Source: Ulva prolifera (Eukaryota; Chlorophyta; Ulvophyceae; Ulvales; Ulvaceae). From it: 64,000 bases of DNA. Below, one piece after another: positions 1 through 12,400 of this stretch. Both the position numbers and the translations under genes were made by a program. Position 1 is the first letter of the stretch; every line of letters starts with the position of its first letter. The stretch is from contig CM041198.1 of NCBI GenBank assembly GCA_023078555.1, positions 5,160,354-5,224,353 on the forward strand. The letters run 5' to 3'. The notes below the pieces were generated by a model. It did no database searches, was not told where the DNA came from, and saw nothing but the letters and a program-made list of their open reading frames with translations.

Positions 1-2
1 AC

Positions 3-335
3 CTCAAGGACGCATATGCGAAGCAGGTCACAGACATAGCTGTCTTGAGCGTGAAGGTTGACAACTTGACGACCCAGAATGCCCAGATTGCCGAGCAGTC
101 AAAGATCACAGATTCAAAGGTTGATGACCTCAAGGATGCATGTGCGAAGCACGACACAGGCATAGCTGTCTTGAGCGTGAAGGTTGACAACTTGACGACC
201 CAGAATGCCCAGATTGCCGAGCAGTCAAAGATCACAGATTCAAAGGTTGACGACCTCAAGGCCGCGTCCGCAACGTTGGGCATGGACGTGGCCGCCCTCG
301 CCGTGAGAGTGGACGAACTTGAGCAGCATCACTGA
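3..335 (+). CDS. CC coiled-coil repeat protein, unit A copy (5' end outside window)
   Basis: An open frame enters from the window edge and stops with TGA at 333-335. It encodes about 110 residues made of a 42-residue (six-heptad) repeat with core VDNLTTQNAQIAEQSKITDS followed by KVDDLKDACAKHDTGIAVLS, then a shorter closing segment ending VRVDELEQHH. Aliphatic residues recur at heptad spacing with polar Q/K/D/S between, which fits a long parallel coiled coil. The same 3' end recurs at 16,356 and 35,968. No signal peptide or membrane segment is visible in this part. I do not recognise the family; a structural or tethering role is only inference. Confidence 0.6.
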   Translation, partial: LKDAYAKQVTDIAVLSVKVDNLTTQNAQIAEQSKITDSKVDDLKDACAKHDTGIAVLSVKVDNLTTQNAQIAEQSKITDSKVDDLKAASATLGMDVAALAVRVDELEQHH

Positions 336-450
336 GGTGTCCTTACCCATTCCATATGCGAGCATCACGGTGAGGCAGCACTATGTTGTCCTTACGGCTA
401 CCTTGTGTATAACACAGTCCTTACAGACGGGGCCAGGCCAGCACAATGTT

Positions 451-455
451 TGTAA
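451..455 (+). promoter_or_regulatory. TGTAA polyadenylation signal, CC copy A
   Basis: TGTAA lies 116 bases after the CC stop codon. TGTAA is the usual polyadenylation signal of chlorophyte genes. The same pentamer is kept in copy B at 16,472-16,476. Confidence 0.5.
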
Positions 456-2335
456 GAAAACCTGGATGTAGCCCAACTGTAGGAAGTATTACGGGCTTGG
501 CTTTGGTCGGGAGGAGCTGGTGTGTCAGGATATGGTAAGGACCAGGACCGGGTAGGCAGCAGAGATGAACACTAGGCTAATATTTTATGTATTGGAGTGA
601 GTGATGTTGAGGTAAGGGTACCCCGAGCCTTTGTGTGCATATGTTCACGTGAAGGTTGTGGTTCAATATTTGAGAGCATATTGTGTATGCTCTCGCTTGC
701 TTTGCCTGCCCATTGTGCTGATGTTTGTCTGACTGCAACGCTGAAACGGATCGAATGGTGTACCTCTGTACAAGGTAGCTCTGTCCGTAGATTGTCACAG
801 ACGCAGTCCTTATGAACAGTACGTTATTCAATATATGTTGACATGACAGCACCATAGCCGGGTGTGCCCTCTGGCCACTGACCCAGTATGTCGGGACTGC
901 TACGGCATTCCATAACAACCGCGCTGGACAACTAGAACTGCAGCTTACGCCTCAGACGCTGGCAAGTTGCATAAAAAGTGTCAAATGACGGTGAATGCTG
1001 CTCCATACGGAATGCTGCTCCGCACGTATATGATGTAGGTTTTAGCGGTAGACAGGCACTCCAAGCGTGGCTCAGTTCCCTTGCAGCCACGCACTGATGC
1101 ATGAACTATGACTTCGGACGGCGCTGGTAACAATATGACCGGCCCGGATGAGAAACACAGTAAGTATCACTTCCATTACATGTATGAAAGGATCCAGATG
1201 TAGCGTCGGCATGCGAATCTACCTTGGATGGCTGCACACAACGGGATGGTAGCGGGATGTCACGAATGGCTGCGATCGCAGATAGATTTCTCATGTAACT
1301 TGGCGGTTGAAATATTCTCATCTCTAGCAGTCTAGTTGTGCCCAATGACTGTGGTACAGCGATTGCGGGCGCTGAATCAGCAGTCAACTCGTGGCGCCCT
1401 TGTTAGCAGCAGCAAAAAAAGACGCTGCATCTATGCCACAGCCACAATGTGCAGCTTTGTATGAACAGTTAGGTTTGTCATTGTCTTGCTGAAGATCAGT
1501 ACGGCTGATTGGTCTACATCTTAGCGCACAGACGTCCGCCCGACGGTGATGCACATACGTACGATTGTCCACGCTCAAAACATCACATCGGTTTGGTCAT
1601 AAACTGCGATCAACATTTCCTCGTGATTTGTAAGTTCCTTGTTCGGTGCAGCAAGGGCAGCCATTCGAATTGAAGAACGTTTCCGTGTCTGGTGCGAGCA
1701 CAGGTTCGAGCACGTAGCGGCCTACGCAGTCCTACAGCCGTAGCTCGATGAAGCACTCAATTCGACTTTTGGTCGGGGCTGTCGTTTCCATTGTAGCTTT
1801 CATGGTTTCCCATTCGCTGAAGCCCACACGAGGCACAAGCAGACTCGTTTCACCATGCAACCAGTTGCAGCATACCCACCATGATCCCACACTAAATGTC
1901 ACGAGCATCGGAATCTACCTAGGTCTCATGGCTCAGCTGCGAAGCACTGTAGCCATGCATTGTTAGTGTTGCAGTGTGGATTGGTGCCAAATTGTTGTTG
2001 TTCCATGCAAAGACTTACTTCATCTTCAGGCAGCTGCCCGAGACAATCACGCTTCTGTGAATAGAGCGGTCCTCATTCAAATGCATGTGTTGTTTTCATC
2101 AAATGGTTGTCAACGAGGTGCATCGGTGCAGATCTGGCGCTGACACTGTGTAAGACGACTTATCATGATCAGATGAGATGTTCTGACTTGCACTACACCG
2201 ACGTTCCTGTTACATCAGACACTAGCATAACAAGAATGGGCTCAAAACAGAACAACGAGGGTACTCTGAGCAGCAGGGTGCAGTGAGCAGTGCTACTGAG
2301 AGGAAGACTGGTTATCATGTATTTCAGAACAGCTA

Positions 2336-2515
2336 TGTGTTACAAGGTCAAAGCATTGCAGGTGGCACCGCGAGCAGCGACCAGAGGAAACGCACACCCA
2401 CGCAACCAGCCACACGCAGCACACATCATCACACCCACGCATCTTCATCACCCGTGCCGGCCACAACCACACAACCACCACGTACAAGCCTCCACACCCC
2501 ACAAACACAACCGCA
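2336..2515 (+). repeat. Dispersed repeat R1
   Basis: This ~180 bp sequence starts with a TGTGTTACAAGG-type head, has a GGCAGGTGGCACCGC-type middle, and ends in a CA-rich tail of CACAC/CCACA motifs. Related copies lie at 10,030-10,200, 18,352-18,535 and 46,287-46,480 (plus) and 11,175-11,262 (minus). The asymmetric head and simple-sequence tail suggest a SINE-like or other short non-autonomous element, but I found no polymerase III box I trust. Confidence 0.5.
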
Positions 2516-3570
2516 CTCCCGCCCGCAGAATAGCCATGTGTGGTCATGCTAAAGGGCATGGCGTGCTTGCCCTGTGCAGCCTGCTGGCCACCGCTAGCCC
2601 TGTAGCCAATCAGCCAGCCATTACATATTGCGACCATGACCTGTATGTGATGCACCATATTTCCCGTGAGAAATGCACAGTCACTGCACAATCCTGTATG
2701 GTCCCTATATACCACACACACACTCTGGACGACCATGTTCAGGAGCAACGGTCTGAGAAGAAAGAGCTTGGACGGGGTCTCCGGGCAGAGTTCGTTGAGG
2801 CCGTACGCGACTTGAAGCGGGACCAGAATCCAGACCAACAAAGCTCGGCTCCAAGGATGCAAAGTGTAGGTGTGATGGCATGGTACCACATGTGCAGCCA
2901 TATCCAGTATCGCGGAGCTGAAATCCAGTATTAGCTAATCGTATTTTGTCATATGCTTTATGGAACTGATGACAGTGCATGGTCTGTTCTGCGTCCAACA
3001 GCTAAAGTAGTGTATATGGAGAGACATATTGGCACACATGGGTTGTGCAGCTAATTATCTCTGCAGGCCTGTCCATGAGCTCAGCTGACGTGTACCCAGC
3101 TGATATCAAGCCTCAGTGCCCTGTGCACAACCAGGAAAGGTCAAGGAATGTTTGTCTCTCAACTCTAATTACGAAACTTTGTGACTGGGTCGCCATAGCC
3201 GCATGGCGTCCTGTCATAGATCCTAGCCTACATGATTGATGTCCAAAACACGCATTGATCACTTTTATGACTTGACATCTGTGTGCAGCTTTCACCGCCG
3301 ACGTGGGACACTGCTGTGGTTCACAGTCTTTAAACGACAGAGGTGCCTATCCTGAAGAGGTCGGTATTGTCTTGTTTTCTTACACGATTGTCCAAAGTAT
3401 GACAGTGCACAAGATCTGTTATTATGACACGGTAATCATAGAGTCAATACACCATGGTCAACACTCAGTACACAGCTGCCATTGCGTTGGTGCGCAGCCA
3501 ACATCTATAGGACGACTTCTCATAGGCGCCTGGCATATGCACCAGCTCTAGCAGAAGTGTCCTCCAGCAG

Positions 3571-5738
3571 TCATGGCAACCTTGTCCACCATGCGATTGA
3601 GGTTTCATGAGGCAGCGCCAGTGGGGAGGCAGAGGAAGGTGGGCCGCATGGTGAAAGTGCGGCGGGGGCGGCGCCCTCGAGGCTGGCGAGCGCGGAGCGC
3701 GCCGCGCGGGACAGCTGAGCGCCCTTGCCCTCGAGCGCGGCAGAGATGACAGGCAGGTTTGCTGCGATGTGAGCGACGTCGTTCTGCACAGGATGGTATG
3801 CGGGGTCAGTGCGCAGCTATCGGAGATCGATTGGAGCCATTGCATGGTAAATAACCAGATCACAGCACCAGGCATCGCATCAACAGCAGCTGTTGGGGAG
3901 CACGGACTTTGAGAGTTGAACACACCGACACATGAGAATAACAATTTCTGACCGACTGTTGCCACCGTGCCTACCGTCACACCCTCGGCCACTGAACATA
4001 GAGCGGCCTTCACGTCGTCTGATGTACGTCCATGGCGAGGTCATTTGGTTTCAAACATGTGACACGCAGCGGCGCTGTGTGTTTGGCGGGGGCAGGCGCA
4101 CCGCTTCGGAGGGCGGGGTCTGCGGCGACGCGGGCGCGCTTAGAGCGGCGGGTGACGTCCTCCGCCGGGGGGGACTCGCGGCGATGCACAGATCGCGGCG
4201 ACCGGCTGCGGCGCGGCGTGCCGCCATGGGAGTGGCCCTGCAGTGTCGCAGCTGTTGAGAGTCACACACGTCAGGGCGGGAGCGTGCCGGGGCATGCTGA
4301 CTTGCCTTTGCCCCGCAGGTGACGATGTGGGCATACGGCAGGTCACATCAGGCAGAAGGCCGGTGTGGTGCTGGGTATGAGCTCTGCACTGCCAGGAGTC
4401 ACGCATGCATGCACACATAGTGTTCCCCCGCCCCGGAACCGCGGTGCACGGGATGTCCCGCTGCACCGAGTGGGAGCAGAGCTTCATTGCTGTTGCACTT
4501 TTTGCTGGAAGCGCATGCTGTGGCTCCAGGCGACATGTCTGCAGGTCGAACTCATCGACCGCCTGACCGCCGCCCGGCATGCATGCTGGCCTGTCGAGAA
4601 TTCAAAGCATCCGGAGCCCGTTGCACTTAGCGCGACGCATGCATGTACCCTACATCTCCCCAGGGCTGCACAGGGCCACGTGGCACAGTCGGCGCCACAC
4701 GCCCATACCTTGCAGGGCATCAGCATGGCAGGGGGTGGCGCACGGTGCGGATGTGGTCGCCGACATGCATCGCGGCCTTCGGCGCGTTACGTGTAGTGGC
4801 CGTCACGCGCGTCGCGCTCCTGCCCCTGCACCGCCAGGTGCTCCTGCTCGTGCTGGTCAAAGAGCACCCACTTGTTCACCCGCCGGCTGTCCGGCATGTG
4901 GTCCCGCCGCTGCCTGCAGGCGCCCCTCTGGAGATCACCGACTGTGGTGTACGCTGAGCCATTTTGACTGGCTCTCACACATGTCATATGTGCTTTCACG
5001 ACCCTCAACAGAATGATACGTAGTGGTTCGATGAGAACATGAGTCAGTTCTGGGCAAGCCACTCATGTTGCTCATCTGCTGCAGCGTCCGTGACAGACAT
5101 GTGCAGTCCAGATGCAGCAAGGAGCTTCTACATGGCCAGTCACGGGGCAACATATGACCAGCGCTCAATGAGACATTGCGATGCCATTCGAGATTCATGG
5201 TGGACTTTAGCCGGGGAGCACATACTCGTGTCTGGTGTAGTACAGGCCATTCTCATCCAGTGCTGGCGGGTCGAGGAGAGAACTTTCGCTTCCCTTGGAC
5301 TTCAGCTGAGTTTCATGGATGATCATTTCAAGCCATTCGATCACCTCTTTGCGAGTGTTCACCTGTATGGTGCCATAATGCTCGAAACCATCGACGTTGT
5401 GATAGTTATAGTGGGCATCGCCTTGGTCTTCGCCCTCAACAGCAAGCACAGCGTTGTCATCTTTGTCCACGAGGTAGAAGTTGACGTTGCGATGCTTGGA
5501 GTCCCGGCCGTGCCCATGATGGTGACGAGCTGATGATCCTTCTCTCGTCTGCATTATGTGCATGTAGATTGCTGCTCTAGACGTGTTTTTGACTCTCAAC
5601 GGGTTGCCAGCACAACAGTTGATCTGAAGCAATTTTCTCTGACCGCGCTTGGGCACGCACCTCTTTGTAAGTCACGTAAACCGCGCCAGTTGATGCCGCA
5701 TTGGCATTTTCTGTCACCTCGTTGGTGTCCATCGCCAT
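3571..5738 (-). pseudogene. Gene X, unit A copy, broken by a 95 bp deletion
   Basis: This minus-strand gene matches the unit B copy exon for exon. Exon 1 is 5,661-5,738 (26 codons) with donor GTGCGT. Exon 2 is 5,226-5,548 and carries the first copy of the unknown domain (VNFYLVDKDDN, then VLAVEGEDQGDAHYNYHNVD). Exon 3 near 4,780-4,915 encodes VNKWVLFDQHEQEHLAVQGQ but runs into a stop soon after RDGHYT. There, 95 bases present in unit B (about 20,838-20,932) are missing near 4,787, which shifts the frame and removes the rest of the second domain. The Arg/Ser/Pro-rich exon near 4,040-4,260 and the last open exon at 3,571-3,783 are still open. A truncated 5' product could still be made. Confidence 0.55.
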
Positions 5739-6416
5739 TGCGGTCCCAGGCGCTAAGAGTGATGGCAGGTGTGCACGAGGACTGCAATAGCAAAGCAACT
5801 ACAGCATGCGGCAATTCACGCTCTCAGGCTCGACATAAACAACAAACCTTGAAGTACAGCCGTTGACCTATCTGTGCAAGCTGTCTCATCAACATTGAGT
5901 CAACTCAGTGTCTGGACGTGTTCGAATTGCCATGTATATGCGCTGTACTAAAGCGGTGCACCCGCTTGCAGAAGCAGTATGCCAGCGGCTTACGTAAAAT
6001 TTGTTTCGTACTGCTGCGGAAAGAGCAGGCTTGATGAGAGAATCACATTGTCAACACACCAGCACATATCATCCACGGACGACCATTTGCGACAGTACAG
6101 CTACGCTGACGTGTCCGTGTTGTTAGACGTATTCCAAGATGCTTGCCAGCACGCTGATGTATTGGCTTTCGTGGTTCCAAAGCTGTGCTTGTAGACACGG
6201 CGATCAGCTGAGCGAGCATTCCCATGCTTGCCGCTTGGCACGGGGCTCTCTCTTCGGGACGCAGCTGACCGGGCATACACTCCGCGTCAGGGAGTCACAC
6301 AGTCGTGGCCGGTGTGGTTTATATTGCTCCGACACAGCGCGATGTACCGCCCCTCGTTGCCATGTGGCCGTCGCAACATATCGGCTAATGTTGGACGAGC
6401 ACCGCAGGCCGACGCG

Positions 6417-9400
6417 ATGAAGCCCAGCCTAGTGCACTTCAATAATGCTGGATGCAGTTTGCCAGCTCCCGGAGTTGTAGATGCAGGTGGGGCTGTCATG
6501 TTAGGACTACCTCTTGCGGGCGCACGGGATATCAGAATCAGCAGTGGCGGTCTCTGACCTTGTAGCACAGTCATGCAGTTCAGGCCTACATTGATGCAGA
6601 GTCCCTTTATGGAGGATACGAGGCCTCAGAGCTGTGCGCGCTCGGGCTTTCGGGACTTGCGTGGCTGTTTTCTTTGCATGCTGTGCCTACATGCTCCTGG
6701 CCATTGAGGCCAGGTCTGAAAGCACGACTGCGTTGATTTCACGTTGTCACCTGCGTGTGCTCACACACCAGATTTGAGAAATCTTTCTTCAGCCTAGCCA
6801 AATGTTGTAACAACAATTCACCACCTCCCCGAACCACACAGTGGCCTTTACGCAGGCCTGAGATGGAGGTGCAACTGAATCGCCCGTACAAAGAACTTGC
6901 AGCTCTGCTCTCATGTGAGCAAAGCAGTATTGGTATAGTCAACAGTGCAACAGCAGCATGGCAGCGTATCTTCCTCGGCCTGCCACTTTGGCAGCCAGGC
7001 TCACGCATCTACACATCCATGGCCGAATATGGAAGTAACTACTTGGCATATCTCCAGGTGCTCTCTCTCAAGGTGAACCTGCTTTGTTGGGAGTCCTGAG
7101 CTGCCCTGAGCGTTCAAGCTCAGCCTGCGCGGGCGGTCGCTGTGTACAAACTCACAGTGATACAGGCGAACGCTTCCTGTCACATTGCAGAATTTCGCAT
7201 GGTCACTCGAGAGGTCACTCGCATGATGATCTTTGCAAGCCAGTGCCCTGAAAGCATAACCCGCTGCCGCTGAACCTGGTTCACACCCGGACGATTTGAT
7301 AGGCAACGCACCAGGACACATTCTAGTGGTGACCGGCGGCTGCGCCCGCTTGTCTCCGACGCGGTCGTAAAGTCTCATATGGGTGTGCTGGAGTCACCTG
7401 ACGCTGGCACATTGACAGCCATTCCATGTTGCTAGCAGTCGCAAAGTACAGCCCGTACGATCTCTGCCATCAGGCGGCTGTTCTATAAAAATTCTCCGCT
7501 TTCAGCGCACCGTTCCAGTACGCACACTGAACAGTACCAGATGTATCTGTCAAGCACCGTCTTGCTGCGCAACACAGCGACGCGACATGCCGGCACCCCG
7601 CGCAGGCGCGGGAGCGGCACGGCACGGAGGTGTTTGTCGTGCGGGAGCTCCGCAGCGGCGCGCTCGACCTTGGCCACCTCGAGGAGCTGCTGCGCGGCCG
7701 CCGTGCCGGCGCCTGCAACGTCGTCTCCATCTCGCACATCCCCACCAGCAGCGGCCGCGTCTACGACGCCGCCGCCGTCGGCGCAGTGGTGCGGGGCTTC
7801 CCTGGTGCGGGTTCCTCTGCAGCTGCGCCACATGTTCACATCCCATGCTCTTGCTTTCCGCAGGGGTAAAGTACTCGATGCCGGCGCCAGCGCACCTTGC
7901 ATGTGGATACTTATACTTGACTTTTCCTTCTTTTTGGTTCGGCATTCTGTTGCTGGATGATGCCAGCCGGCCAGAGCGCGTCATGCATGTGAACCTACTT
8001 TGGCTCCGTGTTCTCTGGTGTTGATGTAGAGGATGATGCCGAGAGCTCTGCGCCTACCGCCGCGATCATTGGCCGCGGGGCGGGGCGGCGTGAGGTAGGC
8101 GAGTCCCGCAGTCGCCGCCACTGTGCATGTGGGAAGTTGTTTCGTTCATCTGCATCGCCGCTCTAGTCCAAATCTCTCCCGTGTAACGTGTACGCGGTTG
8201 AAACCGTCTGCTTGGCCCCAGCCCTGCCGACAGCATGCATGCAGATGTGGTCTACCTGCGGGACGCTGCCGGTTGGCATTGAGCTGCATGCATGTACAGC
8301 GTAAGCACGCATGAATAGTCTGGCCCCAGCCCTGCCGACAGCGCCGGGCATGCATGCAGATGTGGTCTACCTGCTGGACGCGTGCCAGAGCGTCGGGCAG
8401 CTGCCGGTGGATGTCCAGAGCATCGGCTGCCACTTCCTCACAAGCACCGGCCGCAAGTACTTGCGCGCCCCACGGGGCTCCGGATTTCTCTATGTGTCAC
8501 CCCAGATATTGCGAGGGGCCGACCCTGCGCTGCCGGCGGGCATCGAGCCGGCGGCGCTGGACGTGAGGGGGGGCACGTGGCTGGGGGCAGACCAGTACAG
8601 CATGCATGCGACGGCGCGGCGGTACGAGGAGTACGAGATGAGCTTCGCGGCCAAGGTGCGCGTGCGCCACCGTGTATGTCGGGGGGGGGCAGTGTGTGAG
8701 TGCTGGTCTGCGTCAGGCTGCATGCATGAACCACGTATGCATGCATAGTCGTTGCTGTGAAGTCACAGCGTGCATGGCGGCAGTGGGGCGGGCTACATGT
8801 GCAGCCCATGGCGGACTGATGACGATCGTCATCAGACGTTCGAGACGTTCTGAGTTCAGCTTGCGGAGCATGATGTGGCTACGTCTCGACAGCGACATTT
8901 TTGAGCAGTTAACTCATGACATGAGCCCGGTCCATTGCATGTCTACAGGGGATTCCGGGCTGCCGCTAGCTAACAGTGTGTTTGCGCCTGAGCTGCATAC
9001 ATCGCCCATCCCCAGCATCACCCCGACTGTGTGATCCTCCCCTACACAGTCTCTGTCAACTTGCCCACTAGCATCAGGGCCGGTCAGAGTGAACAGGCAC
9101 CGCCACATGAGCACACGAGCTCGAGGCCGTTGCCACGTGTCATTTGTTGGTGTTTCACCACCAGTTGCTATGGGGACCGCCTCACATTGCCAACAGTGGG
9201 CACAACATCACAGTTGTGCAAGTTGCAGTAGCCATCACTGGCAAGGATACTACAATCATAGCTAGCAGCAGTGATTGACAGCAAATGCACATTTGCATCA
9301 GTAACAGCATGAGGCATTGGAGTGACTATCTACATCCATCAGCAGAGCAGGCCAGCATCAGGAAAGGTGGCATGAGCTAGTGTCAGGTGGATCAGGGCAT

Positions 9401-12400
9401 ATGGCTGCGATGCCTTGCAGCCTGTGTTGGTGATCTGTTGTGCAATGACTCCAGCTCATGTAATTCATCTTCGGTCTAACACTCGTACTGTTGCATGGCA
9501 TGGCGTGATGCTTCCATGCAGAAGCAATGTGATAAGGCCATGAGATGAGAGTGCACCCATGTACCTGATGGGGATCATCACTTCCTGCAGCTCAGTGGCA
9601 TGCGACTCAGGACCTCTGTGAGTGGGCCTGATGCCTGGTGAGTCATGTGGACATACTGATGCTGTCAGTACGTCCACAGCATCCAGTGCTTGACTGGAAC
9701 GACCTGATTGATGGGTGGTTATATGCTTTCCAATCATCAGGATAGCCATCACCTTTGATTGCCCTCAGCATGTAGGCCTGCTCCGCTGCCTGGCCTGTGC
9801 ATCGACTCATTGTTTGGCATCACTCTTGTGCTGCCATCATCGCAAGATCGTTGCTCCAGCCTCTGGATCAATTGGCATCTCTGCCTTATAGGTCATGTTC
9901 TGAAAACAAAACTAGGTCTCCTAAAACCTGACTGTGCTGCTGGCAGTGCACCGCTCCTGATGACTGCTGACCCACCATCTAGAGACACAAGTAGTAAGAG
10001 GCTGATTGCAAACAGGCTGGCAGTGTGTGCACCTGTGTTACAAGGACAAAGCAAGCAAGGCAGGTAGAACCGCGAGCAACAGCCAGAGGAACTGCACACC
10101 CACGCAACCAGCACACGCAGCACACATCAGCGCAACGTCAGCACCTGCACTGGCCACAGCCACAGAGCCACACCCAAGCCCCCACACCCCACACCCACCT
10201 GCGGAGCCTCTTGAATGTGTCAGTGCATTTGCACAAGTCTGCATTTTATGTCCTCCGCAGCATAGCTCCATGCTTGAGAGGAGGCTCGACCTCACATTTT
10301 CCTCTCAGCCACACCTGGTGCCTACAACATCAGGTTTCTGGCACATGATTTGCACCAAGCAGGCATATCTATCGAGACACGTCTAGCTGGATCTCCGCCT
10401 TGCTTGACTGCTGGGAGCTGGCTGGCTGTGCTGGCTATGAAATGGGACACACAAGGACACAGGAGAGTGTCCTTGTAACACGCAATCGTCACAGAGCCTT
10501 GCCAGGTTCCACTGCATGCAGCTGGGCAGGCAGCCAAAACATGAGTCAGCCTGCTCATAAAATTTGGGAACTTGCGGACTCTTTGTAAAGCACTGAGTCA
10601 TGCAAGTGTGCAAGTACTCCACAGACATCTCTGCTCACAGACATTGCTGCACGCTGACACCTTCCAGAGGACCTCACACACATGCAGGAATTTGCAGATG
10701 GTATGGCGTCGGCTCTTTCTCATCCTGCAGCAGTCCACCACAGTGCTTCATACAAGTCCCGCTCAAACAGTCCTGTCCCTCGACGACTTGACAACATGAC
10801 ACCGTATGGGCCGAGGAGACATGTAGCAACGCAGGAACCGCATGCAGCGCAACAAAATGAATACAGCATAATGAAGCCGCAGGCATCACCCCACGTAGAA
10901 CAGTCAGCCAGCCGCCCTCAACAAGGCTCCAACGCACACAGTCCAGCACCCCCACGCAAGCAGGTGCCCACCTGCCCACGCAGGCCCAACCCGATGATTG
11001 CACCCACACGATCCGCCTCGCGCGGTGGTCGGTATTCGTGAGGGCATAGCCACACACATGCACCCCATGGGGCTGGTGAGGGCTGCGTGGCTGGTGAGCG
11101 GGCCGGTGCGCGGGTGGGCGCCGACGTCTGGTGAGCATCTCCTGCCGTGCATGCATTGCCTGCCGTGCATGCATTCGGGCATGCGGGCGTTGGCATGCTT
11201 GTTCGTTTCCCTGGCAGTACTACCGGCCACTCCGGCTTTGTCCTTGTAACACAAACACCCCTTCCCTAGCCCATGCACGCCCCGCAATCACAAACACCAA
11301 CCCACACACCAACACCCTGTTCTCTAGATCAGCTTCCATTACAGGCCATCAAAATCAAATCTGTGACTCCACAATTTTTGCTACTCTTTGTGTTGCATGG
11401 ACTGACTTGAAGAGGGCACCACACAGAGACACAGCCTCTGCTTCCATAACATGTTGCACTACCCAGCCACAGGTGGTTTCGGCATGGGGCAGTAGTCTTG
11501 TGACAGTGGTGTTTTGGCGGGAACGCAGTCAGCATGCCTTTGTGGGTGTGCAGGTCCCACTTCCTGTAGTGATGTGAGTCAGCTCCAGGGATTGCTAGCA
11601 GGCACCTACACACAGCCCAGGCCATAGTAGGCCTGTTAATCCTCCCCCATTCACTACACTCATGTTGTGCTGTGAGTGCAAGATTACAGACCATTGCATG
11701 CCATTGCATGCCAGAGAAACAAAACCGACCCCAGTGCAAGGCTACGTGTTCCCAATGGTCGCCCTCGCACATCTATTCAGTCCGAGCGCTCAAGCTCATG
11801 TATTCTACAAATACCACACGAGCACACCAGGCCAGGGCAAGTCTCCCTGTCAATGTTAACCTACCTGTACACATGTTCAACATACTGTAGGCCTGTTGCA
11901 GCTTGTGCCAGCATGTGACAGCTTCTGAGCCCCCTCAAATATTTGCAGTGCTTTTGGCATCTTATGTAAGCCTTTCAAGTGTTATGAGGCTGTGTGCCAA
12001 TGTCTATCCATGGCCACCTGGAATTTGCCCAGGCAGGCAGCACCAGGCGTGCAACCTCTTGCACTGTGCTCCTTGCTTTGCATGTACGAGTCCTGAGTTT
12101 TGTGAGGCTGTGCGGTGATATGTATCCAGGCACACCTGGAATGCCAACACAGCCAAGGCCAAGCATGCGACCCAGCACAGCCATGCCATGCTCACCCACA
12201 TGGTCACCCACTGAGCGTACTCGCATGGCCCACCTGACATGACATACTAGTGCCACAACACATTCTGATCCTCTGCCCCGCCGCAGCATGCGTTCTCGGC
12301 AGCTGCGCCCCCGCGCAACCGTCTCAGGACCGCATCTGGGTCTGCACAGCACCCGGCGCACCCCCAGCACCCTGCAGACACCCACCCATGCCCGCTACAA

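Larger units (their letters stand above)
336..3570. other. Unit A spacer between CC and gene X, no convincing gene
   Basis: About 3.2 kb nearly identical to 16,357-19,586 in unit B. It begins as the CC 3' UTR, with a TGTAA at 451-455 of the kind green algae use for polyadenylation. It also contains the dispersed repeat at 2,336-2,515. Several 60-210 codon frames are open on both strands, but none has a recognisable domain or a convincing splice structure. The plus frame at about 2,730-2,930 is rich in charged residues and conserved in unit B, so it could be a decayed exon. Confidence 0.5.

Noticed and set aside
2290-2934. 214-codon plus-strand frame (repeated at 18,306)
   Set aside because: Its first half is the R1 repeat and the frame has no domain. 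Conservation between A and B reflects recent duplication.
3465-4013. 182-codon minus-strand frame (and 19,520-20,029)
   Set aside because: Overlaps the last gene X exon in another frame; its Pro/Arg-rich reading is less protein-like than ALEGKGAQLSRAARSALASL.
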